Counted from the stretch's first letter, positions 44,604 through 54,011 are shown. The stretch is DNA of 64,000 bases from Kutzneria viridogrisea (GCA_014138725.1 JACJID010000001.1:1922001-1986000); one strand, 5' to 3'. Notes: generated by a model not told the origin, from the letters alone. A program made the numbers and translations.

Positions 44604-45293
44604 GTGGTGAAGGTGGCGGTGATCGCCGACGACCCGCTGACCGCTGACGGCACGGTGAGCTACCTGAACGGCTTCGACCAGGTCCGTGCGTACTGCGGCG
44701 CCGAGGCGGCGGAGCGGTGCCAGGTGGTGGTGGCCCTCGGTGGTGACCTCAGTCCGGAACTGCTGACCAGCCTGCGCGCGGCGGCCACCCTGGCGAGACC
44801 GAGACGGCTGCCCGCCCTGCTCGTGGTCAACCAGATCGAGCTCGCCCAGGCCGAGCAGGCGGTGCACGCGGGGGTGGTGACCGTGCTGTGGCGGCAGGAA
44901 ACCAGCCTCGAGCAGGTGTACGAGGCGGTGCTGCGAATCCAGCGGCCCAACTCGGTGCAGGGCAACCTGATCGCTCAGATCCGCGGCATCGAATCGCGCA
45001 ACCGGGAGCTGGCCCTGCTACGCAGCGGGGCGTTGTCCGAGCGGGAGATCCAGTTGCTGCAACTGCTCAGCGAGGGCACGCCGACCACGGTGGTGGCCCG
45101 CGTCCTGGGCTACTCCGAGCGCTCCGTGAAGGGGTTCATCAGCGACCTCAAGGCGCGCCTCGGCCTGCGCGGCCGGGTGCACGCCGTGGCCTACGCCGCG
45201 CGGCACGACCTGCTCGCCCGCTACCGGGACCTCAACTGCCCGCCCGAGGAGGCCGCGCAGTTCGCCGCCTCGCGCGCGGTGACGTCACGCTGA
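44604..45293 (+). CDS. LuxR/NarL-type response-regulator-like protein
   Basis: A 229-residue protein from GTG 44604 (44538 is the longest alternative). The first 115 residues look like a degenerate receiver domain (VVKVAVIADDPLTADGTVSY, then VVVALGGDLSPELL); the usual phospho-accepting Asp is not evident. Residues about 150-215 carry a clear LuxR HTH (LSEREIQLLQLLSEGTPTTV, RSVKGFISDLKARLGLRGRV). It probably works without phosphorylation. Confidence 0.85.
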   Translation: MVKVAVIADDPLTADGTVSYLNGFDQVRAYCGAEAAERCQVVVALGGDLSPELLTSLRAAATLARPRRLPALLVVNQIELAQAEQAVHAGVVTVLWRQETSLEQVYEAVLRIQRPNSVQGNLIAQIRGIESRNRELALLRSGALSEREIQLLQLLSEGTPTTVVARVLGYSERSVKGFISDLKARLGLRGRVHAVAYAARHDLLARYRDLNCPPEEAAQFAASRAVTSR

Positions 45294-45299
45294 GCTGGC

Positions 45300-46865
45300 T
45301 CAGCCCGGCAACAGCACGCCGGGATTGAGGATGCGAGCAGGGTCCACAGTGGACTTGACCGCGGCCAGCGCGGCGGCGAACGGCTCGGGGCGCTGCCGGT
45401 CGTACCAGGGCCGGTGGTCGCGGCCGACCGCGTGGTGGTGGGTGATCGTGCTGCCGTTGGCGATCAACGCCTCGGACACCGCCGCCTTGACCTCGTCCCA
45501 CTGCGCGACCAGGCTGCCCCACCGGCCCGGGGCGTACACGCCGAAGTACGGGGCGGGGCCGTCCGGGTAGACGTGGGTGAACCGGCAGGTCACCAGGCCG
45601 CCGCCGGTCACCCGGCGCAGCGCCCCGTGGGCGGCGGCCAGCACCGCGGCGTGCAGTTGCTCGAACCGGTCCCAGGTGCAGGCGGTCTCGAAGGTCTCGA
45701 CGAGCACCGACTGCCGGGCGAGGGCGTCGCGCTGGTAGGGCATGCGCAGGAAGGAGGCCCGCCAGGCGGTGCCCGGGTCCTCGGCGTCGTCGTGCACCGT
45801 GCCGCCGTGGTCGCGGCACAGTTGCAGCGCACGGTCCAGCCAGGCCCGAACCGGGTGGTCGGCCGACTCGAAGGCGAGCACCAGCACCGCGCCGCCGACC
45901 GAGGCGCCCGCGTTGAGGAAGGCCTCGCCCGCGTCCAGCAGGCGGCAGTTCGCCGGGTACAGCCCGGACTGCGCGATGGCGCGGGTCGCGGCGACCGCGC
46001 GGCCGTACTCCCCGAAGTGCACCGAGGCGCGGGACCTCCACTGTGGACGGTCCTGCAACCGCAGCCACGCCTCGGTGATCACGCCGAGCGCGCCCTCGGA
46101 GCCGAGCCACAGCCGGTCGGGGGAGGGGCCCGCGCCCGAGCCGGGCAGCCGCCGGGACTCGCTGACGCCGGTCGGGGTGATCACCCGCATCGACTCGGTC
46201 AGGTCGTCGATGTGGGTGTGCAGCGTGGCGAAGTGGCCGCCCGCACGAGTGGCGAGCCAGCCGCCGAGCGTGGAGAACTCGAAGGACTGCGGGTAGTGCC
46301 GCAGGGTGAGCCCGTGCGGGCGCAACTGCTGTTCCAGGTGCGGGCCCAGCACCCCGGCCTGGATCCGCGCGGCCCTGCTCACCCGGTCGACCTCCAGCAC
46401 CTGGTCGAGTCGGCCCAGGTCGAGGGTCACGGCCCCGGCGTACTCCCCGTCGAAGCGTGGCTCGACCCCGCCGACCATCGAGCTGCCGCCGCCGTAGGGG
46501 ATGGCGGCCACTGATTCGCGCGTGCACCAGTCCAGCAGGTCGACCACGTCCTGCTCGGTGCGTGGCCGTGCCACCAGGTCCGGCACGTGCCGCAGGTCCC
46601 CGGCCAGGTTGCGCACCACATCCCGGTACGCCTTGCCGTGGCTGTGCGCGGCGCGGTCCTCGGGCTCGACCGAGCACAGGTGGGCCAGCGCGGCGGGCGG
46701 GGTCACCCGCGGGGTGGGCAGGTCGAGCGCGGCCACCTCGGGCGGCTCGTGCACGGTCGGGTCCCGGTCGGGCAGCAGCGCCGAGACCCGGGCTGTCAGC
46801 TTGGCCAGCTCCTGACCGGCCACGGCGTCCTGCGTGTTGCCCCAGCCCCACCACGAGCGCGTCAC
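45300..46865 (-). CDS. FAD-binding oxidoreductase, AGPS-like
   Basis: A 521-residue FAD_binding_4 enzyme. YGGGSSMVGGVEPRF (FAD site), HYPQSFEFSTLGGWLATRAG, then GGHFATLHTHIDDL match alkyldihydroxyacetonephosphate synthase-like proteins, and C-terminal HHHAVGRDHRPWY carries a His cluster. It could make an ether lipid or act as a D-lactate/hydroxyacid dehydrogenase. GTG 46865 has GAGGAGG upstream. It is divergent from a TetR gene with a palindrome between them. Confidence 0.85.
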   Translation of the reverse strand: MTRSWWGWGNTQDAVAGQELAKLTARVSALLPDRDPTVHEPPEVAALDLPTPRVTPPAALAHLCSVEPEDRAAHSHGKAYRDVVRNLAGDLRHVPDLVARPRTEQDVVDLLDWCTRESVAAIPYGGGSSMVGGVEPRFDGEYAGAVTLDLGRLDQVLEVDRVSRAARIQAGVLGPHLEQQLRPHGLTLRHYPQSFEFSTLGGWLATRAGGHFATLHTHIDDLTESMRVITPTGVSESRRLPGSGAGPSPDRLWLGSEGALGVITEAWLRLQDRPQWRSRASVHFGEYGRAVAATRAIAQSGLYPANCRLLDAGEAFLNAGASVGGAVLVLAFESADHPVRAWLDRALQLCRDHGGTVHDDAEDPGTAWRASFLRMPYQRDALARQSVLVETFETACTWDRFEQLHAAVLAAAHGALRRVTGGGLVTCRFTHVYPDGPAPYFGVYAPGRWGSLVAQWDEVKAAVSEALIANGSTITHHHAVGRDHRPWYDRQRPEPFAAALAAVKSTVDPARILNPGVLLPG

Positions 46866-46877
46866 GTCGCCTCCTCG

Positions 46878-46912
46878 AATTGACTCTCGGGTAAGTTACC
46901 TCAGAGTCAATT
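46878..46912. promoter_or_regulatory. 35-bp palindromic operator between AGPS-like and TetR genes
   Basis: Perfect 10-bp arms AATTGACTCT and AGAGTCAATT flank a near-symmetric centre GGGTAAGTTACCT. It lies in the 66 bases between the two divergent starts and probably binds the TetR protein. The TTGACTC part could also act as a -35 element. Confidence 0.8.
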
Positions 46913-46931
46913 CACGCGGTAGGCTCGGTGC

Positions 46932-47522
46932 ATGACGGGCAGGGCGGGCACCAAGGGCGTGCCGAGGGAGGAACGCGAGCGGCAGATCCTCGACGAGGCC
47001 GCGGCGGAGTTCGGCACGCACGGCTACGCGCACGCCTCGGTGGCCGAGATCGCCAACCGCGCGGGCATCTCCAAGCCGCTGGTCTACAGCTACTTCGAGT
47101 CCAAGGACGGCCTGTTCCTGGCCTGCCTGCACCGCGCGGGCCCACCGCTGGTGCAGGCCGTGGCCGCCGCCCAGCACCCGGTGCCCGGCCGCCAGCGCGC
47201 GGCCGACACCCTGGCCGCGATCTTCACCACCCTGGAGCCCAGGCCGCACGACTGGTCCATCGTCTACGACCCGACCGTGCCCGCGGGAAGCCCGATCGAG
47301 CAGCAGGCCCGCAAGTACCGGCGCGCGCTCAACCGGCTCGGCGCGGTCGGCGTCAGCGAGGTACTCGCCGACGTGGGCGGGTACGACGCCAAGGACGAGT
47401 CCCTGCTCACCCAGGTGTGGTTCGGCGTGGTCACCGCCATGGTCCGCTGGTGGCAGCAGCACCCGGCCCAGACGGCCTCGGACATGATCGCGCGCAGCCA
47501 GCGGGTGATCGCGGCGCTCTAG
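46932..47522 (+). CDS. TetR-family transcriptional regulator
   Basis: A 196-residue TetR protein. HTH: RERQILDEAAAEFGTHGYAH, then NRAGISKPLVYSYFESKDGL. The C-terminal domain contains a WSIVYDPTVPAGSP segment and is helical. It probably represses itself and the AGPS-like gene through the palindrome upstream. The ligand may be a lipid or fatty-acid derivative, inferred only from the partner. Confidence 0.9.
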   Translation: MTGRAGTKGVPREERERQILDEAAAEFGTHGYAHASVAEIANRAGISKPLVYSYFESKDGLFLACLHRAGPPLVQAVAAAQHPVPGRQRAADTLAAIFTTLEPRPHDWSIVYDPTVPAGSPIEQQARKYRRALNRLGAVGVSEVLADVGGYDAKDESLLTQVWFGVVTAMVRWWQQHPAQTASDMIARSQRVIAAL

Positions 47523-47618
47523 CGCGGACACCGCACTGGGCCATCGGGGGGACATGCCCGGCGGGAACCCGGACGGCGCCTGACACTGGTGGCCGCTGTC
47601 CGCCGACGGGGAGGCTCC

Positions 47619-48419
47619 ATGGCTGCCAGACTCGTGGTCGTGACCGGTGCGGGCAGCGGCATAGGCCGGGCCACCGCACTGGCCTTCGCCCGGCGCGGGG
47701 CCGAGGTGATCGCCAGCGACCAGGACGGGGACACGGCCCGCGCGACGGCCGATTCGGGCGGGTCCGGGGTGCACGCCTACCGGCTGGACGTCTCCGACGA
47801 ACAGTCCGTGTGGAGCTTCGCCGCGGAGGTGAGCACCGCGCACGGCGTGCCGGACGTGCTGGTCAACAACGCGGGCATCAGCCACGTGGGCGGGGTCCTG
47901 GACACCAGCACCGAGCAGTGGGCGCGGGTGCTGGAGGTCAACCTGTGGGGTGTGATCCACATGTGCCGGGCCTTCGGCGTGCGCATGGTGGCCAGTGGCG
48001 GCCCGGCGCACATCGTCAACGTGGCCTCGGGCGCGGCCTACGTGCCCGCCAGGTCGCTCGGCGCCTACGCCACCAGCAAGGCGGCGGTGTACATGCTCTC
48101 GGACTGCCTGCGCGCGGAGCTGTCGGCCGCGGGCATCGGGGTGTCGACCATCTGCCCGGGGCTGGTCAGCACCAACATCGCGCAGGTCATGACCTTCTCG
48201 GGGCAGGACGCGCAACAGCAGGAACGGCAGCGGGCCCGTGCCGTCCGGCTGCACCGGCGGCGCGACTTCCCGCCGGAGCGCGTGGCCGAGCAGATCCTGC
48301 GCGCGGTGCGCCGCAACCGGCCGATCGTGCCGGTCACGGCGGAGGCCAGGCTCGCGCTGGTGCTCAGCCGCCTGTGCCCCGGCGTGCTGCGCGCCATGGC
48401 CAGGCTCGTCACGCCATGA
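47619..48419 (+). CDS. Short-chain dehydrogenase/reductase
   Basis: A 266-residue SDR: TGAGSGIGRA, DVLVNNAGIS, Ser in VNVASGAAYVP and YATSKAAVYM as the YxxxK pair. ATG 47619 is preceded by GGGGAGG. It follows the TetR gene and runs convergently into the MFS gene, sharing 11 bases at the ends. Substrate unknown; lipid metabolism is possible from its neighbour. Confidence 0.9.
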   Translation: MAARLVVVTGAGSGIGRATALAFARRGAEVIASDQDGDTARATADSGGSGVHAYRLDVSDEQSVWSFAAEVSTAHGVPDVLVNNAGISHVGGVLDTSTEQWARVLEVNLWGVIHMCRAFGVRMVASGGPAHIVNVASGAAYVPARSLGAYATSKAAVYMLSDCLRAELSAAGIGVSTICPGLVSTNIAQVMTFSGQDAQQQERQRARAVRLHRRRDFPPERVAEQILRAVRRNRPIVPVTAEARLALVLSRLCPGVLRAMARLVTP

Positions 48420-49578
48420 CACGCTCGCGAGTGCCCAACTGGGCCGCCAGCAGGGTCACCAGCACGCAGCCCACCCCCATCACCAGCAGCATGGTCGCGG
48501 TGCCGAACAGTTCGGCGATCGGGGACAGCAGGGCGGTTCCGGCGGGGATCAGCGCCCGGTCGGTGTTGGCGATGCCCAGCACCCGGCCGCGCAGTTCGTC
48601 GGGCAGCGCGAGTTGCAGCGCCGAGCGGTTGCTCGTGCGGTAACACTGGCCGACCACCCCGACGAGCAGCATCATCGCCACCGCCGCCTCGACCCCGAAG
48701 GAGCGGAACACCAGCAGCCCCAACAACATGACGCCCAGCGCCACCCCGGTGACCGCCGCCAGCACCCCCGGCCTGGCCGGTGCCCGGCGGCTCAGGCTCA
48801 GCGAGGCCGCCAACGCGCCCACCGCGCCGGAGGTCAGCAACAGCCCGGTGGTGCCCGCGTCCCCACCGACCAGGTCCTTGGCCAGCAAGGGCATCAGCGA
48901 GGTGTACGGGAAGGCGAACAACATCGGCCCCACGGCCAGCGCCAGTTGGGCCCGCACCACGGGGTTCTCCCGGACGAACGGCCACAGCGGGGTGCTCGGC
49001 CCGCGCTCCGCGCGCCGCGAGTTCTCCGGCAGGATCGTCAGGCAGCACAGGGAAAGCACGCTGCACGCCACGTTGAACCAGAAGACCGTGACCAGCGGGG
49101 TGGTCGCCAGCAGCACCGAGCCGATCGCCGGGCCGAGCACCATCGCCAGGTTCAGGCAGGCCGAGTGCATCGCCACGACCTTGGCCAGCGGTCTGCCCCC
49201 GCACAGCAGCGGCAACATCGACTGCCGCAGCACCGGCTCGGCGCACCCCGCGACCGCCCGCACCAGCACCGCACCGCAGAGCACCCACATCGGTCCCTCG
49301 CCGACCACGGCCGCCGCCACCGCGAGCGTGGACACGAACAGGGCCAACCGGGTGCCCGCGAGTAATCGCCTGCGGTCGAAGCGGTCCGCCAACCAGCCCG
49401 TGGGCGCCGTGCAGAACAGGATCGGCGCCAGACGCAGCACGTTGACCAGCCCGAGCATGGTCGCCGAGTGCGTGCGCTCCAACACGTACCAGTTGAGCGC
49501 CAACAGGTCCGCGTTGTCGCCGATGCGGGAGGCCAGCGTGCCCGTCAGGAACAGCGTCAGGGGTTTGCGGCCGCTCAC
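48409..49578 (-). CDS. MFS transporter, probable siderophore exporter
   Basis: A 389-residue membrane protein with about 10-12 hydrophobic segments (for example LFLTGTLASRIGDNADLLAL, WLADRFDRRRLLAGTRLALF with the loop 2-3 MFS motif). It starts at GTG 49578, overlapping the synthetase stop by 4 bases (GTGA), so the two are coupled. EntS-like exporters next to NIS synthetases usually secrete the siderophore. Confidence 0.88.
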   Translation of the reverse strand: MSGRKPLTLFLTGTLASRIGDNADLLALNWYVLERTHSATMLGLVNVLRLAPILFCTAPTGWLADRFDRRRLLAGTRLALFVSTLAVAAAVVGEGPMWVLCGAVLVRAVAGCAEPVLRQSMLPLLCGGRPLAKVVAMHSACLNLAMVLGPAIGSVLLATTPLVTVFWFNVACSVLSLCCLTILPENSRRAERGPSTPLWPFVRENPVVRAQLALAVGPMLFAFPYTSLMPLLAKDLVGGDAGTTGLLLTSGAVGALAASLSLSRRAPARPGVLAAVTGVALGVMLLGLLVFRSFGVEAAVAMMLLVGVVGQCYRTSNRSALQLALPDELRGRVLGIANTDRALIPAGTALLSPIAELFGTATMLLVMGVGCVLVTLLAAQLGTRERVMA

Positions 49579-52500
49579 GACAGCAGGGGGTTGGGACGCG
49601 GGCAGTGCACGACACCGTCCACAGGGGCCATCCTCATCCTCGCCAGTGCTTTCTGTGACAGGGTCGGCGCGAGCAGCGCCGCGTACTCCTCCTCGGCCCA
49701 CGGCGAGTCGATGCCCTCGTGCACCCGCCGCAGGACCTCGCGGACCAGCCCCCACAGCGACTCGGCCCGCACTTCGGCCACGGTGGTCAGCAGGTCCACC
49801 ACGTCGGCGAGGTTGGCCAGCACCACGGCGTGCGCCAGCTTGGCCCGCACCTCGGCCAGGTCCTCGGTGATCGTCACGGAGCCCTCGTGCGGGGTGAACT
49901 CCGCACCGCTGAGCCGCATCCGCTCGCGGTGGCCCCGCATACCGGAGAAGTCGCGCAGCAGCAGCCGGACCGGCCGCCCCTCCCGGACCACCAGCACCGT
50001 GTTCTGCAGGTGGGCCTCCAGCGCGATGCCGTGCCGCCACATCAGCGGCAGGGTTGCCGAGAACAGCAGGTCCGCGTACTCGGTGAGGAACTCCTGCGGC
50101 GACTGGGTTTCCAGCAGGTCGGCGAGCAGCGGGCGCCCCGTCGCGGGCGAGGTGGCCCGCAGCGCGCAGGCGGAGAACGCCCACTCGCCCCGGCCCACCT
50201 GGTCGGCCGGGTCCTCGCGCAGCAGCGCCGACAGCCCGCGCTTGCGGCCCGGCGTGTCAGCGGCCCCGGCGAACGCCACACCCGCCAGCTCGGCCACGAC
50301 CCGCACCCGGTCGTTGTTCCCGACCAGCCGGGTCAGCAGCGCGCTCTGCGCGGGCCCGTTGCGGGTGCTCGCGGGCGAGATCGTCCGCCGCGTGGAGGTG
50401 ATCAGCACGTCCAGGGCCGTCTTCACCGTCAGGCGGCGGCCGTGCCGTCCCGGTGCCGCCGTGACCAGGCTGCGCAGCGACACCGTGGGACGGCACGCCA
50501 GTTGCGCCTCGGGGATCGGTACGACCTCGCCGGAGGCCAGCTCGGCGGCGTACTCGCGGGGCAGCGCCCTGGCCGCCTGCCAGGGGTGCACCGGCACCAG
50601 TTCGTACCGGCCCGGGTCGTGCCCGCGGCGCTCCAGCCCGGCCCTGGCGCGGGCGGCCACCTCGGGGTAGTGCTCGGCGATCAGGTCGCCGACGGACCTG
50701 CCCGACTCGTCGGGGGTCAGCATGGTCAGCTCGCGGCGTACGGCAACCAGTTGCACGCCAACGGTGTCCGCGGTCTCAGCGGCGTAGGCCAGCGAGTCGG
50801 CGGGGGTGAACTCGCCGCGGCTGCGCCCGAACGGGTGTAGCAGGTGGCCCTCGGCGCACATCGCGTCCAGGTCCAGGATGAGGTCGCTGACCGACTGGTC
50901 CGCGCTGAGCCGCCGACGGCGCCGCGCCACCCCGGCGCGGGACAGCGCCAGGTTGCGCGCCGAGTCGGCCAGGTCCGCGCGGACCTGTGCCGGGTGCACC
51001 AGGTCGACCAGTTCGTCGATGGTGTGCACCGGACGGTTCGTGCCGACCACGTCCTCACGTTCCATCGCACCGAGTGCGCGGTACACAGTGGACAGACGGG
51101 CGCCGGGCAACTCCGTCAGCCAGTCCCGCAACAACTCCGGATCGCTCTCGCGGAGCTGGTGGTACATCTGCTCTTCCGGCAAGGACAGGTCCTCCGGCAT
51201 GGCGGGCGGTTCGCTGTCTCGCAACGGGTTCGGCGCGTCCACGTAGCGCTGGTCGGTGACCAGCGAGGCCAGGCGCATCGCCAGCATCGTCTTGTACCGC
51301 CAGGGCTTGTGCAGCAGCGCCTCGGCGTCGGCGCGCGCGTCGTCCACCTCGTCCTGGCTCACCGCGGCGGCCGTCAACCGGGTGAAGGTGCGCAGCACAC
51401 ACCGCCGCACGACGGCCCACAACTGGTCCTCGGGGCAGCCCGTGCCCTCGGCGACGGCGGCGATGAGCTCACCGAGGTGGTTGCCGAAAAGCGGGAAGAA
51501 CAGCTTGGCCCGCAACAACTCCGGGTCCTCGGCGAGCAGGGCCGAACCGGGCAGCAGCTCGATCTCGAAGCCCCGGCGGGCCAGTCGCTGGGGCAGCAAC
51601 CGGGCGCCACCGAGATCGCGGACCAGCACCCGCTGTGGCCGCTTGTCCGCCAGCACCAGGACCGCGTTCTGCGGGTGGGGTTCCAGTGCTATCCCGTACC
51701 GGACCAGCAGGGTCAGCGCGGCGGGCACGCACAGTTCCACGTGCTGCCCCAGCCACTCCTGCGCGACCTCGTCCAGCGTGCCGCCGACCTCGCCGTGCAA
51801 CTCGGTGAGCAGGTCGGCCACCACGGAGTTGCCCGTCACCGGTGAGGTGGCCAGCAGTGCGGCCACCGGCATGGCGAGCTCGCCGGGCGCGACACCGGCC
51901 GCCACGTCCTCGCGCAGCACCGAACACAGCGAGCGCTGCCTGGCCAGTGCCTTCTCGGAGTCACCGGTGTCCCAGCCCTCGCCGCGCGCCTCCGGTGGCA
52001 CGTAGCCGACTCCGGCCAGCTCGCGGCAGATCGCGAACCGCCGTCGCCCGTCCTGCGTGGTGCGGCTCAGGTCCAGGTCACCGGCGGCGATCCGCTCCAC
52101 CAGTTCGGACACCTTGGGCCCGTTGTGGATCGCGGCCTGCGACACACCCCGGACCGCCCCGGTGACGCGGACCTCCAGCGCGGTCTTGACGTGCAGTCCC
52201 ACCGGGCTGCCAGGTTCGCGCACGGCCAGTGTCCGCACCGACATCAGCGGTTCGGCGGGAATCCTCGCGCGCAGTGGCAGAACCGTGCCGTCCGCGAGGG
52301 CGTCGCTGTGCAGCTGCGGCAGGGCGTGCTCGCGCTGGTGCGGGTGGATCGGCACGAACACGTAGCCGTCCGGGTCGTGTCCGGCCGCCCTGAGTTCGGC
52401 CTCGGCCTCGGTCACGGCCCGCGGGAACGCCTCGCGCAGCACGGCGCGGGCGACGGGGGAGCCGACCGCGCAGTCCTGGCGCACCGCGATCAGCCCGAGG

Positions 52501-53105
52501 TCGAAGGAGACGCCGAACTCGGGCCCGTACCGCACGGCGTCCACGGCGGACATGCCGATCTTGATCTTGGCGCCGGGGTGCATCGGGTGCCCGTCGACCA
52601 CCAGTTGCTCGAAGGCCACGGCCAGGCAGCCGTGCCCGCCCGCCGCGCGCAGGGCCGCGTCCAGGGCGCTGAACGGGGCGTCCACCTCGGACGGGCGGCG
52701 GCGGTGCTCGGCGGCGACCATCGCCAGGGCCTGGCCGGTGACGCTGTGCCCGATCTCCTCGGCGACCCGCAGCCACTCGCCGGGCGCGCCGGTGCCCAGC
52801 CCGTGCTCGGCGATCAGCCGCAGCAGGTCGACCGGGTCCTCGACGGTCCTGTCCTCGAAGACCACCGGCCCGTCGGCGACCAGCCGCCCGGTGGCCGTGA
52901 CCTGACGAACTGTCGGTTTGAGCCGGTCGGAGCTGAGCAGCCGCTCGCGGACCAGTGCGGACACCAGTCTGTTCAGCACGGAACGGCGCGCTCCGGGCAG
53001 CTGTGCGCGGAACTGTGCGGCCAGTTCCGCGTCCTGTTGTGACAGCTCCTCTGCTACTCGCGCCTCGTGGTTGGCCAGGACGTCGGGCGGCGTGCTGGTC
53101 GACAT
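49575..53105 (-). CDS. Fused double-domain IucA/IucC NIS siderophore synthetase
   Basis: A 1176-residue protein with two complete IucA/IucC-type halves. Half one: GHPMHPGAKIKIGM, VPIHPHQREHALP, VKTALEVRVTGAVRG, EPHPQNAVLV. Half two: GHLLHPFGRSRGEF, VPVHPWQAARALP, VKTALDVLITSTRRT, EAHLQNTVLVV. Each NIS synthetase unit is normally a separate protein of about 580-600 residues, so this is a natural fusion. They condense citrate or succinate-like acids with amines/amino acids using ATP. The amine-providing enzyme is not in the window. Confidence 0.92.
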   Translation of the reverse strand: MSTSTPPDVLANHEARVAEELSQQDAELAAQFRAQLPGARRSVLNRLVSALVRERLLSSDRLKPTVRQVTATGRLVADGPVVFEDRTVEDPVDLLRLIAEHGLGTGAPGEWLRVAEEIGHSVTGQALAMVAAEHRRRPSEVDAPFSALDAALRAAGGHGCLAVAFEQLVVDGHPMHPGAKIKIGMSAVDAVRYGPEFGVSFDLGLIAVRQDCAVGSPVARAVLREAFPRAVTEAEAELRAAGHDPDGYVFVPIHPHQREHALPQLHSDALADGTVLPLRARIPAEPLMSVRTLAVREPGSPVGLHVKTALEVRVTGAVRGVSQAAIHNGPKVSELVERIAAGDLDLSRTTQDGRRRFAICRELAGVGYVPPEARGEGWDTGDSEKALARQRSLCSVLREDVAAGVAPGELAMPVAALLATSPVTGNSVVADLLTELHGEVGGTLDEVAQEWLGQHVELCVPAALTLLVRYGIALEPHPQNAVLVLADKRPQRVLVRDLGGARLLPQRLARRGFEIELLPGSALLAEDPELLRAKLFFPLFGNHLGELIAAVAEGTGCPEDQLWAVVRRCVLRTFTRLTAAAVSQDEVDDARADAEALLHKPWRYKTMLAMRLASLVTDQRYVDAPNPLRDSEPPAMPEDLSLPEEQMYHQLRESDPELLRDWLTELPGARLSTVYRALGAMEREDVVGTNRPVHTIDELVDLVHPAQVRADLADSARNLALSRAGVARRRRRLSADQSVSDLILDLDAMCAEGHLLHPFGRSRGEFTPADSLAYAAETADTVGVQLVAVRRELTMLTPDESGRSVGDLIAEHYPEVAARARAGLERRGHDPGRYELVPVHPWQAARALPREYAAELASGEVVPIPEAQLACRPTVSLRSLVTAAPGRHGRRLTVKTALDVLITSTRRTISPASTRNGPAQSALLTRLVGNNDRVRVVAELAGVAFAGAADTPGRKRGLSALLREDPADQVGRGEWAFSACALRATSPATGRPLLADLLETQSPQEFLTEYADLLFSATLPLMWRHGIALEAHLQNTVLVVREGRPVRLLLRDFSGMRGHRERMRLSGAEFTPHEGSVTITEDLAEVRAKLAHAVVLANLADVVDLLTTVAEVRAESLWGLVREVLRRVHEGIDSPWAEEEYAALLAPTLSQKALARMRMAPVDGVVHCPRPNPLLS

Positions 53106-53175
53106 GCGGTCAACGCTAGATACGGGACGGGTGCGCGGGCAACAAATGTGAGATTGGCCCGAATCTGAACCACCC

Positions 53176-53209
53176 TTGACTCATACCCATATGGGTATAC
53201 GATGGGACC
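53176..53209 (+). promoter_or_regulatory. Promoter with ArsR palindromic operator; leaderless start likely
   Basis: TTGACT (53176-53181) and TACGAT (53198-53203), 16 bases apart, flank ATACCCATATGGGTAT (53183-53198), a perfect 16-bp palindrome in the spacer. Transcription would start about 7 bases past the -10, essentially at the GTG (53210). The palindrome probably binds the ArsR protein. Confidence 0.7.
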
Positions 53210-53572
53210 GTGGCAAGGGCGGCGACTACGACGGACGCGTTCAACGCGGTGGCCGAACCTCGGCGCAGGCAGATCCTGGACCTGCTTGTGACGGGTGAAC
53301 GCGCCGTGAGCGAACTCGTCGAGCAGTTGGGCCTGGCGCAGCCGCTGGTGTCCAAGCACCTGCGCGTGCTGCGCGAGGTCGGGCTGGTTCAGGTGCGTGA
53401 TGAGGGGCGGAACCGGCTGTACCGCCTCAATCCACAGCCACTCAAGCCCTTGCACGAATGGCTGAGCACCTATGAGCGTTTGTGGGACGAACGGTTCACC
53501 CGGCTGGACGTCGTGCTGGCCGAACTCCAGGAGGACGAAGATGGGCAACGCAGTGGTGACGCTCCCCGGTGA
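53210..53572 (+). CDS. ArsR-family transcriptional regulator
   Basis: A 120-residue wHTH protein: FNAVAEPRRRQILDLLVTGE, then AVSELVEQLGLAQPLVSKHL and LVQVRDEGRNRLYRLNP. No Cys metal-binding pair is apparent, so it is of the non-metal type found with AHSA1 proteins. It overlaps the SRPBCC gene by 32 bases and is divergent from the siderophore synthetase gene. Confidence 0.9.
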   Translation: MARAATTTDAFNAVAEPRRRQILDLLVTGERAVSELVEQLGLAQPLVSKHLRVLREVGLVQVRDEGRNRLYRLNPQPLKPLHEWLSTYERLWDERFTRLDVVLAELQEDEDGQRSGDAPR

Positions 53573-54011
53573 CACCGAGGTCCTGATCACCCGTGAGTTC
53601 GAGGTGCCCGCGCACCTGGTCTACCGCGCGTGGACCACGCCCGAGCTGATCAAGCGGTGGTGGGGCGGGGACCGCGGCGAGGTCACCAGCGTCGAGGTCG
53701 ACCTGCGGGTCGGCGGCCGGTGGCGCTACGTGATGACCGCCAACGGCGGGTTCGAGGTCGGCTTCCACGGGGTCTACCGGGAGATCGTGCCCAACGAGCT
53801 GATCGTGTCCACCGAGGTGTTCGAGGGGGCGCCCGACGGTGAGTCGCTCAACACGCTGACCCTCACCGAGAAGGAGGGCCGCACCACGCTGGAGATCCTC
53901 GTGCGGCACGCCAAGCGGGAACACCGTGACGCGCACATCAACTCCGGCATGGAGGTCGGCATGCAGGAGTCCATGGACCACCTGGAAGCAGTGGCGAAGT
54001 CCCTGCGCTGA
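53541..54011 (+). CDS. SRPBCC/AHSA1-domain protein
   Basis: A 156-residue START-like lipid/hydrophobic-ligand-binding fold protein: REFEVPAHLVYRAWTTPELI, KRWWGG, RVGGRWRYVM, then LTEKEGRTTLEI. The pair ArsR plus AHSA1 is common in bacteria and may sense and bind a hydrophobic compound. Start ATG 53541 has AGGAGG upstream. Confidence 0.88.
   Translation: MGNAVVTLPGDTEVLITREFEVPAHLVYRAWTTPELIKRWWGGDRGEVTSVEVDLRVGGRWRYVMTANGGFEVGFHGVYREIVPNELIVSTEVFEGAPDGESLNTLTLTEKEGRTTLEILVRHAKREHRDAHINSGMEVGMQESMDHLEAVAKSLR

Noticed and set aside
46896-48422. 508-codon minus-strand frame opposite the TetR and SDR genes
   Set aside because: Shadow frame; both genes on the plus strand are unmistakable.
53106-53175. 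Iron box upstream of the siderophore synthetase
   Set aside because: No sequence close to the known DmdR/IdeR consensus (TTAGGTTAGGCTAACCTAA) was found.
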